Assembly: GCF_004331435.1 (NCBI RefSeq)
Contig: NZ_SJKA01000013.1
Location: 1-64,000, forward strand
DNA from: Kribbella sindirgiensis
GTDB lineage: Bacteria > Actinomycetota > Actinomycetes > Propionibacteriales > Kribbellaceae
Direction: 5' to 3'
Length of the DNA stretch: 64,000 nt
Shown: piece after piece, positions 27,101 through 34,157 of the stretch
Layout of the letters: every line of letters starts with the position of its first letter
Position numbering within the stretch: the stretch's first letter is position 1
Translations under genes and position numbers: made by a program
Notes under the pieces: model-generated
Seen by the model: only the letters and a program-made list of their open reading frames with translations
What the model was told of the DNA's origin: nothing
Databases searched by the model: none

Positions 27101-27291
27101 TTGCCGTTCTGGCCCGGCGGCAGGATGTCACGACATTGCTCGAGGCAATAGTCCGTGGGGCTCGCGGCAACAGCCTGCACCGCCGTTCGGGGCGCGGCCT
27201 GGGTCGGCGCGGGCAGGGCCGCGAGCACACCGGTGACGGCGGCCGCGGCGAGGATCGTACGAAGGCGGGTTCGGAGTGCGGGGCGGAGCAC
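24127..27291 (-). CDS. Secreted penicillin-acylase-family Ntn hydrolase with C-terminal F5/8C domain
   Basis: A 1054-residue exported protein. GTG at 27291 is chosen because GAGGAGGG lies 4-5 bases upstream and gives a clean signal peptide (LRPALRTRLRTILAAAAV... to TQA); a longer frame from 27330 would read through that ribosome site. The Ntn nucleophile is Ser396 in KKGMSNALLVSG, where self-cleavage should create the beta chain. Later family blocks include the RGIAFAGLNFYTLIGRG loop and TFNWFYTDKTSIAYF. Residues about 925-1054 form an F5/8 type C (discoidin) domain, from NLAAGKTATASS to LYELQVFRW. Relatives cleave amides such as acyl-homoserine lactones, echinocandins or beta-lactams; the substrate here is unknown. 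Confidence 0.9.
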   Translation of the reverse strand: MLRPALRTRLRTILAAAAVTGVLAALPAPTQAAPRTAVQAVAASPTDYCLEQCRDILPPGQNGNATFTDLLAFKALGLRPAHFSDTVKPYQDLVWNSQGITDAGLAPYFDDSSFGVKPGDVASTVQPRSDVTIVRDKSRGIPHITGTTRLGTMFGAGYAGAQDRLFVMDVFRHLGRGQLTPFAGGAAANRAFEQEFWRTAPYTEADLQRQFDDADELYGADGVKMQQDIQAWVDGVNHYIDTVGIAYPGEYVALGLDWPTPHWKVTDVVATAAVVAGIFGTGGGAEVTSALALLEAQAKYGVAQGTKVWESFRSQNDPEASTTVHNGTTFPYGTTGPNPAGRALPDRGSVTPEPEVIDQTVDKTATAKPAPKNAESLRGIFDGGLFPEGFGKKGMSNALLVSGAHTQSGNPIAVYGPQTGYFAPQLLLRQELQGPGVSSRGIAFAGLNFYTLIGRGPDYSWSATSAGQDITDTFAVPLCEPNGGTPTKTSQYYVFRGQCVPIERLERHNAWYASLGSSEPAGSYTLVALRTKYGIVTHRGTVGGKPVLFTKNRSTYGNEAGSALGFMQFNDPDKIHSAADFQKAAANIGYTFNWFYTDKTSIAYFNSGDNPVRASGADPNLPSWSSYEWQGWNPATNRATYTPPAQHPQVVNQDYLTSWNNKQAPGFSASDGQWGYNAVYRSQPLDDRIKAVIDNGQKFTRGKLVEAMEDAATVDLRGDQVLPYLLRVLKSAPITDPAVADAVAKLTAWDQAGAHRKTPNAASRTYDNADAIRILDAWWPLLVPAQFKDLGPDLYGALTANLKIDERPSAQGSAFQSGWWGFVQRDLRKVLGDPVKTDQPVTYCGAGSLAACRSTLTETLLAATKVPASTTYPATADCSAGDQFCADQIAHNPMGGITQDRIAWVNRPTYQQVIEFPAKRGDDVSNLAAGKTATASSYEKGWYNSPPANAVDGKLDTRWASDWSDPQWLKVDLGNEQTVSRVVLRWEAAYAKSYRVEVSRDGSTWQQVYATTAGDGGEDVVRFGAVPARYVRLTGTQRATSYGYSLYELQVFRW

Positions 27292-27431
27292 GGTTCCCTC
27301 CTCAGGTCGGTAAAAGTGAGAATGACTCACGAGTAGCTTCGGGTCAATAACTCGGCAGAGGATGTCCGGGGATTCCTCTACCCACAGACTCTCGCCAATT
27401 GCAGTCCGTGACCACTACGCTCGGCAACACC

Positions 27432-28520
27432 ATGAGCATCCACGATCGTTATCGATTGAGTGTGGTGATCAATGCCAAGGGGACGTACACCCCGCTGGGG
27501 GTGTCGAGGAGCTCCGACGGGGTGGCGGCGGCCGTCGCACAGGCGTTACCTGAATTCTTCGTGATGGACGAGCTCGGCGACCGCGCCAGCGAAGCCATCG
27601 CCCAAGTGACCGGCGCCCAGGCGGGCGCCGTCGTGCACTGCACCGCGGCCGGCATCACGCTCGCGGTCGCGGCCACCATGACCGGCGGCGACCCACGCCG
27701 TACGGCGGCGTTGCCGGACGCAACGGACATGCACAACCGCGTCGTCCTGCCGGCCTGCCACGTGGTCGACTACGGGCACTCCAACCTGCAGGGCATCCGG
27801 CTCGCCGGCGCGCAGGTCGACCTGGCCGGCGACGAGGACGCGTGCACGATCGCCGACCTGGAGGCCGAGCTCGACGGTCCCGACATCGCCTGCCTGATGC
27901 TGGTGTCGTCGCGGTTGACGGCGGGTGAGCCGATCGATCTCGTGGCCGCGGTACGGGCCGCGCACCGTCGCGGCGTACCGGCGATCATCGACGGCGCGGC
28001 GCAGTTCCCGCGGATCGCGGACCTGCTCGCGACCGGCGCGGATCTGGTGCTGGTGAGTGGCCAGAAGTACCTCGGCTCGCCGACGGCCGGGATGGCGGCC
28101 GGGACCTGGGCGCTGGTGCAGGCGCTGCGGGCGCAGGAGAAGGGCATCGGGCGGGTGATGAAGCCGACGAAAGAGGCGATCGTCGGGGTTCTCGCGGCGC
28201 TTGAGGAGTGGCAGGCGTTCGACCGGGTGAAGTGGGAGGCGGACGAGCTCGCCAAGGTGGACGCGTTCGTCGCCGCGGTCGAGCGGATCCCGGGCGTCAC
28301 GGCCGAGGTGGTCCCGGACCCGACCGGTCTGCAGGTGTCTCGGGTCCTGCTGCGGGTGCCCGACGCCAAACGCGTCGCCACCGAACTCGAGGCCGGCACG
28401 CCGCCCATCTATGTGATGACCGACCGCATGGCCGACAACGAACTGATGCTCGAACTCATCCCCCTGGACCCCGACGAGATCGCGACCGTCCTCGCGCGTC
28501 TGTGGGCCGTCCTCACCTGA
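27432..28520 (+). CDS. SelA-like PLP-dependent enzyme of unknown specificity
   Basis: A 362-residue fold-type I PLP enzyme of the SelA/aminotransferase V group. The early INAKGTYTPLGVSRSS block matches the 'INATGTLT.LGGS' element of SelA-like lyases. The PLP Lys is in LVSGQKYLGSPTAG, and the Asp contacting the pyridine nitrogen in PAIIDGAAQ. No selD, selB or selC is present and the protein is shorter than true SelA, so it is more like D-glucosaminate-6-phosphate ammonia-lyase (DgaE) or related amino-acid lyases. The start is ATG at 27432; TTG at 27399 is possible. It ends at a strong hairpin. Confidence 0.8.
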   Translation: MSIHDRYRLSVVINAKGTYTPLGVSRSSDGVAAAVAQALPEFFVMDELGDRASEAIAQVTGAQAGAVVHCTAAGITLAVAATMTGGDPRRTAALPDATDMHNRVVLPACHVVDYGHSNLQGIRLAGAQVDLAGDEDACTIADLEAELDGPDIACLMLVSSRLTAGEPIDLVAAVRAAHRRGVPAIIDGAAQFPRIADLLATGADLVLVSGQKYLGSPTAGMAAGTWALVQALRAQEKGIGRVMKPTKEAIVGVLAALEEWQAFDRVKWEADELAKVDAFVAAVERIPGVTAEVVPDPTGLQVSRVLLRVPDAKRVATELEAGTPPIYVMTDRMADNELMLELIPLDPDEIATVLARLWAVLT

Positions 28521-28533
28521 GGCGCTGCACACA

Positions 28534-28579
28534 AAACGGTGGGCTGACACAGGTCATTTCCTGTGTCAGCCCACCGTTT
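28534..28579. terminator. Bidirectional terminator, 20-bp perfect stem
   Basis: AAACGGTGGGCTGACACAGG (28534-28553) is followed by a TCATTT loop and its exact complement to 28579. The stem sits between the convergent PLP-enzyme and helicase genes. The A/T ends of the stem supply a short U run on either strand. Confidence 0.85.
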
Positions 28580-28599
28580 GTTGTGTATCAGTACTGGAC

Positions 28600-30849
28600 T
28601 CAGTGCTGGTAGGACTTGCCGTCGCTTCGGCGGCCGCCGTTGCCGTTGCGGCGCGGGCCGTTGCCGCCGCGGCTGTCGTGGCCGCGACCCGGGCGGGTGC
28701 TGCCGAAGCGCTTGCCACCGCCCTTGTTGAAGCGCTGCGGCTTCGGGGCCGGCAGCTTCACCGGGTACCCGGACGGCTTGCTGCCGCCGGTGAGCTCGGT
28801 GACCAGCTCGTCGCCCGGACGCGCCCGGACCGGCTCGGCCTTCACGCCGGCCGACTCGGCCATCCGGATCATCCCGCGACGCTGGTGCGGCAGAACCAGG
28901 GTGACGACCGCACCCTTGCCCCCGGCGCGCGCCGTACGACCGGCGCGGTGCAGGTAGTCCTTGTGCTCCGCCGGCGGGTCAGCCTGAACAACCAGGCCGA
29001 CGTCGTCGACGTGGATACCGCGCGCCGCGACATCCGTTGCCACCAGCACCGGAACCGAACCGTCCTTGAACTGGTCCAGCGTCCGGTTCCGCATGCCCTG
29101 GGTGAGGCCGCCGTGCAGAGCCGCCGCCATCACGCCGCGGTCCCGCAGCTGCGTCGCGATCCGGTCCGCACCCAGCTTGGTCCGGACGAACACGATGGTC
29201 CGGCCGTCACGGCTGGCCAGCTCGGCGGTCAGCGACTGCTTGTGCGCCGGCTCGATCACCAGCAGGTGGTGCTCCATCGTGCTGACCGAGGCCTGGCCGG
29301 ACTCGGTCGAGTGCTGCACCGGGTCCTTCAGGTAGGTACGCACGATCTTGTCGACGTCATTGTCCAGCGTCGCCGAGAACAGCAGGCGCTGGCCTTCCGC
29401 CGGCGTCATGTCGAGCAGCGTGGTGACAGCCGGCATGAAGCCCATGTCGCACATGTGGTCGGCCTCGTCCAGGACCGCGACCTCCACGGCGCCCAGGTCG
29501 GCCGCACCCTGCTCGCACAGGTCGATCAGGCGGCCCGGCGTGGCGATCAGCAGGTCGACACCGCGGCGAAGCGCGTCGATCTGCTTCGGGTACGGGAGAC
29601 CGCCGGCGATCAGCTTCAGCGACACGTTCATCACGTGCGCGAGCGGCTCGAGGGCGTCGTGCACCTGCATCGCGAGCTCACGGGTCGGCACCAGGATCAT
29701 GCCGCGCGGACGGCGCGACTCGGTGTGACCGCCGGACAGCCGCATCAGCGTCGGCAGACCGAAGCCGAGCGTCTTACCGGAGCCGGTCTGACCGCGGCCG
29801 AGCACGTCCTTACCGGCCAGCGCGTCCGGGATGGTCGCGGCCTGGATCGGGAACGGCGTGGTGATCCCGTCCCGGGCCAGCCGCTGCACGAGCCGCGGCG
29901 CGAGGCCGAGCGCGGCGAACTGGTTGTCTTCAGCAACAGTACCGAGATCCACCGGCTGCTCCGCCTGCTCGCTCCGCCGGTCGTCCCGGTTGTTCACCCG
30001 CTCATCCCTCCGAAAACTCTTGTTGTCCCGCTCGCTGTTGTAGCGCGAACGCTCACCCTGCGAACGGTCATCCCGCCGGTACGACGAGCGGTCGTCCCGG
30101 TTGTACGACGGACGCTCGTCCCGGTTGAACCGGGGGCGCTCGTCGCGGTTGCCCTGCGAACGGTCATCGCGGTTGAAGCGCGAACGGTCGTCCCGGTTGT
30201 AGGAGGAACGCTCGTCGCGGTTGTACGACGGACGGTCGTCCCGGTTGAACGACGGACGGTCGTCCCGGTTGAACCGCGGACGCTCGTCACGGTTGCCCTG
30301 CGAACGGTCATCGCGGTTGAAGCGCGACCGGTCGTCCCGGTTGAACGACGGACGGTCGTCCCGGTTGTACGACGGACGGTCGTCCCGGTTGTACGACGGA
30401 CGGTCGTCGCGGTTGAACCGCGGACGCTCGTCACGGTTGCCCTGCGAGCGATCGTCGCGGTTGAAGCGCGACCGGTCGTCCCGGTTGAACGAAGAACGGT
30501 CGTCGCGGCTGAAGCGCGGACGCTCGTCACGGTTGCCCTGCGAACGGTCATCGCGGTTGAAGCGCGACCGGTCGTCCCGGTTGAACGAAGAACGGTCGTC
30601 CCGGTTGAAGGACGGGCGGTCGTTGTACGTCGGGCGGTCGTCGCGGTTGCGGTTGGGGCGCTGGCCGCGGTCGGTGCGGGGCTGTTCGGAGCGGTAGCCC
30701 TTGACCGGTGCGTTGTCCGCGCGCGGTGCTTCGTAGCTCGGGTCCGCCGCGAGGCGTTCGCCGTACGACTGGTTCTGGTGTTTCTTGTGCCGTGGCTTCT
30801 TGATCCGCCCGTCGGCGGACTCGGGGTCGTGCTGGTGGTGCTGGGTCAC
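28600..30849 (-). CDS. DEAD-box RNA helicase with long N-terminal NRDDR repeat domain
   Basis: A 749-residue helicase. Residues 1-60 are basic (KKPRHKKHQ) and residues about 65-285 are a disordered Arg/Asp/Asn repeat of unit RDDRxxFN. The helicase core carries the Q-motif region (GITTPFPIQAATIPDAL), Walker A GRGQTGSGKT, PTRELA, ATPGRL, DEAD with DEADHMCDMGF, SAT, HGGLTQGMRN, VATDVAARGI and HRAGRTARAG. It should unwind structured RNA in ribosome assembly or decay, with the repeat tail promoting RNA binding or condensate formation. The start is GTG at 30849. A roughly 220-base leader precedes it. Confidence 0.93.
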   Translation of the reverse strand: MTQHHQHDPESADGRIKKPRHKKHQNQSYGERLAADPSYEAPRADNAPVKGYRSEQPRTDRGQRPNRNRDDRPTYNDRPSFNRDDRSSFNRDDRSRFNRDDRSQGNRDERPRFSRDDRSSFNRDDRSRFNRDDRSQGNRDERPRFNRDDRPSYNRDDRPSYNRDDRPSFNRDDRSRFNRDDRSQGNRDERPRFNRDDRPSFNRDDRPSYNRDERSSYNRDDRSRFNRDDRSQGNRDERPRFNRDERPSYNRDDRSSYRRDDRSQGERSRYNSERDNKSFRRDERVNNRDDRRSEQAEQPVDLGTVAEDNQFAALGLAPRLVQRLARDGITTPFPIQAATIPDALAGKDVLGRGQTGSGKTLGFGLPTLMRLSGGHTESRRPRGMILVPTRELAMQVHDALEPLAHVMNVSLKLIAGGLPYPKQIDALRRGVDLLIATPGRLIDLCEQGAADLGAVEVAVLDEADHMCDMGFMPAVTTLLDMTPAEGQRLLFSATLDNDVDKIVRTYLKDPVQHSTESGQASVSTMEHHLLVIEPAHKQSLTAELASRDGRTIVFVRTKLGADRIATQLRDRGVMAAALHGGLTQGMRNRTLDQFKDGSVPVLVATDVAARGIHVDDVGLVVQADPPAEHKDYLHRAGRTARAGGKGAVVTLVLPHQRRGMIRMAESAGVKAEPVRARPGDELVTELTGGSKPSGYPVKLPAPKPQRFNKGGGKRFGSTRPGRGHDSRGGNGPRRNGNGGRRSDGKSYQH
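30047..30652. repeat. Tandem 24-bp coding repeats (RDDRxxFN octapeptide) in the helicase gene
   Basis: About 25 degenerate copies of a 24-base unit encode octapeptides RDD/ER-xx-[FYG]-N. They are arranged in a higher-order pattern: the trimer RDDRSRFN-RDDRSQGN-RDERPRFN recurs four times, with RDDRPSYN/PSFN/SSFN units between. Near-identical DNA among copies points to recent expansion by slippage or unequal recombination. Units follow one another with no unique spacers, so this is not a CRISPR array. Confidence 0.88.
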
Positions 30850-31084
30850 GCAAACTCTCTCTCGGATTCACGGACGAATAGCGCCGGATCGCAGCCGCAC
30901 GGGAGCGCCGGTCACGAACATGACCGGACAACAACGTGCTCAGCAGGAGACGGGCATCGACCTGCGGGTGCTATCGCGTTGCACCCATGTCGCCGGACTT
31001 TCAGCGGATGCCGAAACCGACGGGTCGGAGCGCCTGGGAACATCTCTGGTGACGCGACGCGCGCACCGACACCCCAAAAGTATA
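30850..31084 (-). promoter_or_regulatory. Promoter and long structured 5' leader of the DEAD-box helicase gene
   Basis: On the minus strand a good -10 box, TATACT, occupies 31079-31084 and would start transcription near 31072, leaving a leader of about 220 bases before the GTG at 30849. The leader contains hairpins: a 7-bp stem CCGGTCA/TGACCGG (30908-30927) and a GGGTGC/GCACCC stem with a 9-base loop near 30970-30990. No gene is seen here. Long leaders are common on cold-induced or autoregulated helicase genes; I recognise no known riboswitch. The remaining bases up to 31167 hold nothing else identifiable. Confidence 0.5.
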
Positions 31085-31167
31085 ACCGATCGTGACCACC
31101 TCCCCGACCACAGACCCGACCCCGCACCCGACCGCCAGACCACCCCTCCAACTGGTCTTTCCCCGCA

Positions 31168-31207
31168 CTTCAAGCAAGGTTGAGTTTTTGGGACGGGGTT
31201 CTAGGGT
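31168..31207 (+). promoter_or_regulatory. SoxR-type box and leaderless promoter in front of soxR
   Basis: TCAAGCAAGGTTGA (31170-31183) is an imperfect dyad resembling the SoxR consensus CCTCAAG-N4-CTTGAGG. It overlaps a possible -35 (TTGAGT, 31180-31185), spaced 16 bases from TAGGGT (31202-31207), which lies 7 bases before the soxR ATG. Binding here suggests autoregulation. Confidence 0.5.
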
Positions 31208-31214
31208 GGCGGGT

Positions 31215-31691
31215 ATGGGAGAGGAGAACGTCCCCAGCAAGGAGCACTGGCTCTCGATCGGGGAGATCGCGCATCGGTCCGGGGTGGCGGCGTCGGCGTT
31301 GCGCTTCTACGAGGACCAGGGCCTGATCGCGTCCCGGCGGACGGCCGGTAACCAGCGGCAGTACCAGCGGAGCACGCTGCGGCGGATCGCGTTCGTGCAG
31401 GCGGCGCAGCGGGTCGGTCTCGCGCTCGCGGAGATCAAGCAGGCACTGGATTCGCTTCCCGAGGACCGTACGCCGACGCGCGCCGACTGGAGCAAGCTGT
31501 CGAAGACCTGGCGCAGCCGTCTCGACGAGCGCATCGCCGAGCTCGAACGCCTCCGCGACGACCTCGACTCCTGCATCGGCTGCGGCTGCCTCAGCCTCCA
31601 GCGCTGCAACCTGTACAACAAGGAGGACCGCCTCTCCACCCGCGGCCCCGGCGCCCGCCTCCTCAACGTGGGCATTCCCACCGAGGCCTAG
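31215..31691 (+). CDS. soxR: Redox-sensitive MerR-family regulator SoxR
   Basis: A 158-residue MerR protein. The helix-turn-helix begins LSIGEIAHRSGVAASALRFYE, and a dimerisation helix follows. C120, C123, C125 and C131 form CX2CXCX5C, the exact spacing of the SoxR [2Fe-2S] cluster ligands. In actinomycetes SoxR responds to redox-active compounds and activates small efflux or oxidoreductase regulons. The ATG at 31215 fits a leaderless transcript (TAGGGT 7 bases upstream). It shares a CTAG stop overlap with the convergent TetR gene. Confidence 0.93.
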   Translation: MGEENVPSKEHWLSIGEIAHRSGVAASALRFYEDQGLIASRRTAGNQRQYQRSTLRRIAFVQAAQRVGLALAEIKQALDSLPEDRTPTRADWSKLSKTWRSRLDERIAELERLRDDLDSCIGCGCLSLQRCNLYNKEDRLSTRGPGARLLNVGIPTEA

Positions 31692-32272
31692 GACAGCAGG
31701 CCGCGCTCCACCACGTCGACGAGGAGCTCGGCGGCGGCTGCGGCGTCGTACGCCGGATCAGCGAGCGACTCGGAGACGATCGCGTCGATTCCGCCGCCGA
31801 TCAGCAACGCGGCGGACCGCACATCCAGCTCCCCCGTCAGCCCGCGAGCAGCACGAGCCGCCGACACCAGCGCCGCGACCACCGACCAGCGCGCCGTCGA
31901 GTCGGTCAGCGACGCATCGGACGTGATCGCCTCGATGAGCATCCGCACATGCCGCGGCCGCTCCCGGAGGTGCCCGACCATCGACCGGATGTACGCCGCG
32001 GGGCCGTCCGCCGGCCCTGCCGCCTCGACCGCCGCGCCGACCGTTGCCACCAGCCCCGACAGGACGTGCTCGTGCGCAGCCTCGACCAGCGCCTGCTTCG
32101 ACCGGTAGTGATACAGCACGCCCGCCTTCGTGATCCCGGCCTTCTCCGCGATCCGCCCGAGCGATGAAGCGGCGTACCCGTGATCGGCGACCAGCTCGAT
32201 CGTGACGTCGATCAGCTGCGCCCGCCGGGCCTCTTCGGTGAACGTCAGGTTCCGGCCGCGCGCTGAAGGCAT
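31688..32272 (-). CDS. TetR-family regulator
   Basis: A 194-residue TetR protein with helix-turn-helix SSLGRIAEKAGITKAGVLYHY at residues 36-56 and a TetR_C-type ligand domain. It is divergent from an alpha/beta hydrolase gene; the 52 bases between them hold the palindrome ACCGATCGGT. It probably represses that hydrolase and itself. TAAGTT lies 6 bases before the ATG, suggesting leaderless initiation. Stops of this gene and soxR overlap in CTAG (31688-31691). Confidence 0.9.
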   Translation of the reverse strand: MPSARGRNLTFTEEARRAQLIDVTIELVADHGYAASSLGRIAEKAGITKAGVLYHYRSKQALVEAAHEHVLSGLVATVGAAVEAAGPADGPAAYIRSMVGHLRERPRHVRMLIEAITSDASLTDSTARWSVVAALVSAARAARGLTGELDVRSAALLIGGGIDAIVSESLADPAYDAAAAAELLVDVVERGLLS

Positions 32273-32303
32273 GACCTCAACTTACCGTATGGTGGGATCA
32301 CCT

Positions 32304-32313
32304 ACCGATCGGT
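32304..32313. promoter_or_regulatory. Candidate TetR operator
   Basis: ACCGATCGGT is a perfect 10-bp palindrome between the divergent TetR (start 32272) and hydrolase (start 32325) genes, 11 bases before the latter's ATG. It sits where a repressor would block both the promoter and ribosome site. Confidence 0.5.
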
Positions 32314-32324
32314 TAGGAGAAGTC

Positions 32325-33305
32325 ATGACCAAGAACCCACGCCGCCGCAAGCGCACCCTGATCGCGCTCGGTGTCATCGGTGCGCTCGTCGCCGGCGCCG
32401 CCTTCGTCCTCCGCACTCCGTCGCCGGTCGGCCATTGGAACAGCGCGGACGGTTTCGACGACTACCGCTCGAAGTACGACGCCGCGATGCGGGACCTGCC
32501 CGCGCCGACCGCGGTACGGGACATCCGCACGGACTTCGGACTCGTCCGCGTCTACCGGTACAACGGAGCGAAGCGCGGACTGCACCCGCTGGTTCTGCTG
32601 CCCGGTACGTCGTCGGGTACGCCGGTGTGGGCCGACAACCTGAAGTCGCTGCTCGAGATCACCGACGTGTACGCGATCGACCTGCTCGGCGAGCCGGGCA
32701 TGAGCATCCAGGACAAGCCGATCACCTCCGACGAGGACAAGGCGGCCTGGCTGAACCAGACCCTGGCGGCGCTGCCGGAGAAGCGGTTCAACCTCCTCGG
32801 CCTGTCCATCGGTGGCTGGACCGCGATGAACCTCGCCGTCCGCCGTCCGGACCGGATCGCCACGGTCACCACCCTGGACGCGCCCTTCGTGTACGACGGC
32901 CTGCCGCTGAAGACCGTGATTCGATCGATCCCGGCCGCGGTGAAGTGGCTGCCGCGGTCCTGGCGGGACAGCTTCAACTCCTACACCGCCGGCGGCGCCC
33001 CGGTGGAACACGTCCCGGTCGCCGACATGATCGAGTCCGGCATGAAGAACTACACGATGCGCCAGCCGCAGCCGCACCGCATCACCGAGTCACAGCTGGG
33101 CGCACTGCCGATGCCGGTCCTCGCAATCATCGCGGGCCGCTCGGTGATGCACGACCCGCCGAAGGCGCGCGGTACGGCGGAACGCGCGCTCCGGACGAAG
33201 ACCGTCGTGCTGTACCCGAACGCTTCGCACGCGATCAACGGCGAGTACCCGGACCGGATCGCCAGCGACCTGAAGACATTCCTCGAAGCGCACGACCAGT
33301 CATAA
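32325..33305 (+). CDS. Membrane-anchored alpha/beta hydrolase
   Basis: A 326-residue alpha/beta-hydrolase-fold protein. The first 28 residues (RRRKRTLIALGVIGALVAGA) form an uncleaved anchor or signal. The nucleophile elbow is GLSIGG (Ser), preceded by the oxyanion strand LLPGTSSG. YAIDLLGEPGMS and the terminal ASHAINGEYPD supply the usual Asp and His region. Substrate unknown. TAGGAGAAG lies just upstream of the ATG. Expression is probably controlled by the divergent TetR. Confidence 0.86.
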   Translation: MTKNPRRRKRTLIALGVIGALVAGAAFVLRTPSPVGHWNSADGFDDYRSKYDAAMRDLPAPTAVRDIRTDFGLVRVYRYNGAKRGLHPLVLLPGTSSGTPVWADNLKSLLEITDVYAIDLLGEPGMSIQDKPITSDEDKAAWLNQTLAALPEKRFNLLGLSIGGWTAMNLAVRRPDRIATVTTLDAPFVYDGLPLKTVIRSIPAAVKWLPRSWRDSFNSYTAGGAPVEHVPVADMIESGMKNYTMRQPQPHRITESQLGALPMPVLAIIAGRSVMHDPPKARGTAERALRTKTVVLYPNASHAINGEYPDRIASDLKTFLEAHDQS

Positions 33306-33346
33306 CCCGACTGCTATGTCCGGCATAGAACGGGCGACCCGATACG

Positions 33347-33358
33347 CGGGTTAACCCG
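33347..33358. promoter_or_regulatory. Perfect 12-bp palindrome upstream of the snapalysin gene
   Basis: CGGGTTAACCCG lies 110 bases before the protease start in the 163-base gap after the hydrolase gene. It is a candidate operator. The nearby bases contain no recognisable gene. Confidence 0.35.
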
Positions 33359-33468
33359 AGGGTTTTGCGGGAAGCGATGCGGAAAATCGGGACTCTTGGG
33401 AGCATCCGAAGGTGGCGATCGGTAATCTGCCCGTCGCTATCCGCCACCGATTCGGAGTGAGGCCCTCC

Positions 33469-34152
33469 ATGTCGCATCGCCGTATCCTCTCCAGCCTCGC
33501 GGGGCTCGCCGCCGCCGCGCTGGCTGTCCCCGCGCTGGCAGCGTCCCCCTCGACTGCCGCGCCCGCCGTCGACTCGCACGGCTCCACCGCCACCACCCGC
33601 GCGGCGTACGTCGGCTCGCCGCAGGACGAAGCCGCCACGAAGGCGTTCTACGACGCCGTGATGAAGTCCGCGAAGGCCAAGATGGCCCAGCAGGCGAAGT
33701 CGGGCCGCAAGGTCACCGCGGTCACCGTCACGTACGCCGTCGACGCGCCGACGTTCGCGTCCCAGATCTCGTCCAGCACGCAGATCTGGAACTCGTCGGT
33801 CAGCAACGTGAAACTCGTCGAGGGCAGCAACTACGACTTCTACTACACCGAGGGCAACGACTCGCGTGGTTCGTACGCGTCCACCGACGGGCACGGCAGC
33901 GGCTACATCTTCATCGACTACGCCCAGTCGGAGCAGTACGACAAGACCCGGATCGTCGCCCACGAGACCGGCCACGTGCTCGGCCTGCCGGACCACTACT
34001 CCGGCCCCTGCTCCGAGCTGATGTCCGGCGGCGGCCCCGGCCCGTCCTGCACGAACGCGTACCCGGACTCGACCGAACGCTCCAAGGTCAACCAACTCTG
34101 GGCGAACGGCAAGACCGCACTGCCCGGCGCAGCGTTCCACACCGCTCGCTGA
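33469..34152 (+). CDS. Secreted snapalysin-type metalloprotease (M7)
   Basis: A 227-residue exported protease. A signal peptide ends near PALAASPS, followed by a short propeptide. The zinc motif HETGHVLGLPDHY is HExxHxxGxxD with Asp as third ligand, the M7 (snapalysin) hallmark, and CSELMSGG supplies the Met-turn region. Cys residues near 190 and 203 (PCSEL, SCTNAY) fit the single disulfide. In Streptomyces such enzymes are activated by a divergent LysR gene, which is absent here. Confidence 0.93.
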   Translation: MSHRRILSSLAGLAAAALAVPALAASPSTAAPAVDSHGSTATTRAAYVGSPQDEAATKAFYDAVMKSAKAKMAQQAKSGRKVTAVTVTYAVDAPTFASQISSSTQIWNSSVSNVKLVEGSNYDFYYTEGNDSRGSYASTDGHGSGYIFIDYAQSEQYDKTRIVAHETGHVLGLPDHYSGPCSELMSGGGPGPSCTNAYPDSTERSKVNQLWANGKTALPGAAFHTAR

Positions 34153-34157
34153 CCGAC

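Noticed and set aside
24619..27336. Plus-strand open frame of about 905 codons opposite the acylase gene
   Set aside because: Arg/Val-rich composition without domains; codon position bias belongs to the minus-strand acylase.
27432..28520. True selenocysteine synthase (selA)
   Set aside because: Too short, lacks the N-terminal tRNA-binding domain, and no selB, selC or selD is nearby.
30047..30652. Possible CRISPR-like array of about 24-base repeats
   Set aside because: Repeats are contiguous without unique spacers, are in frame with a helicase and encode a clear octapeptide; no cas genes are present.
30850..31078. Known riboswitch (cobalamin, SAM, TPP, ZTP, c-di-AMP) in the helicase leader
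   Set aside because: None of the conserved cores I know could be matched; kept only as an unassigned leader.
28603..31095. Long plus-strand open frame of about 830 codons opposite the helicase
   Set aside because: It has highly biased, repetitive Val/Arg-rich composition and is the mirror of the helicase codons in high-GC DNA; helicase motifs are on the minus strand.
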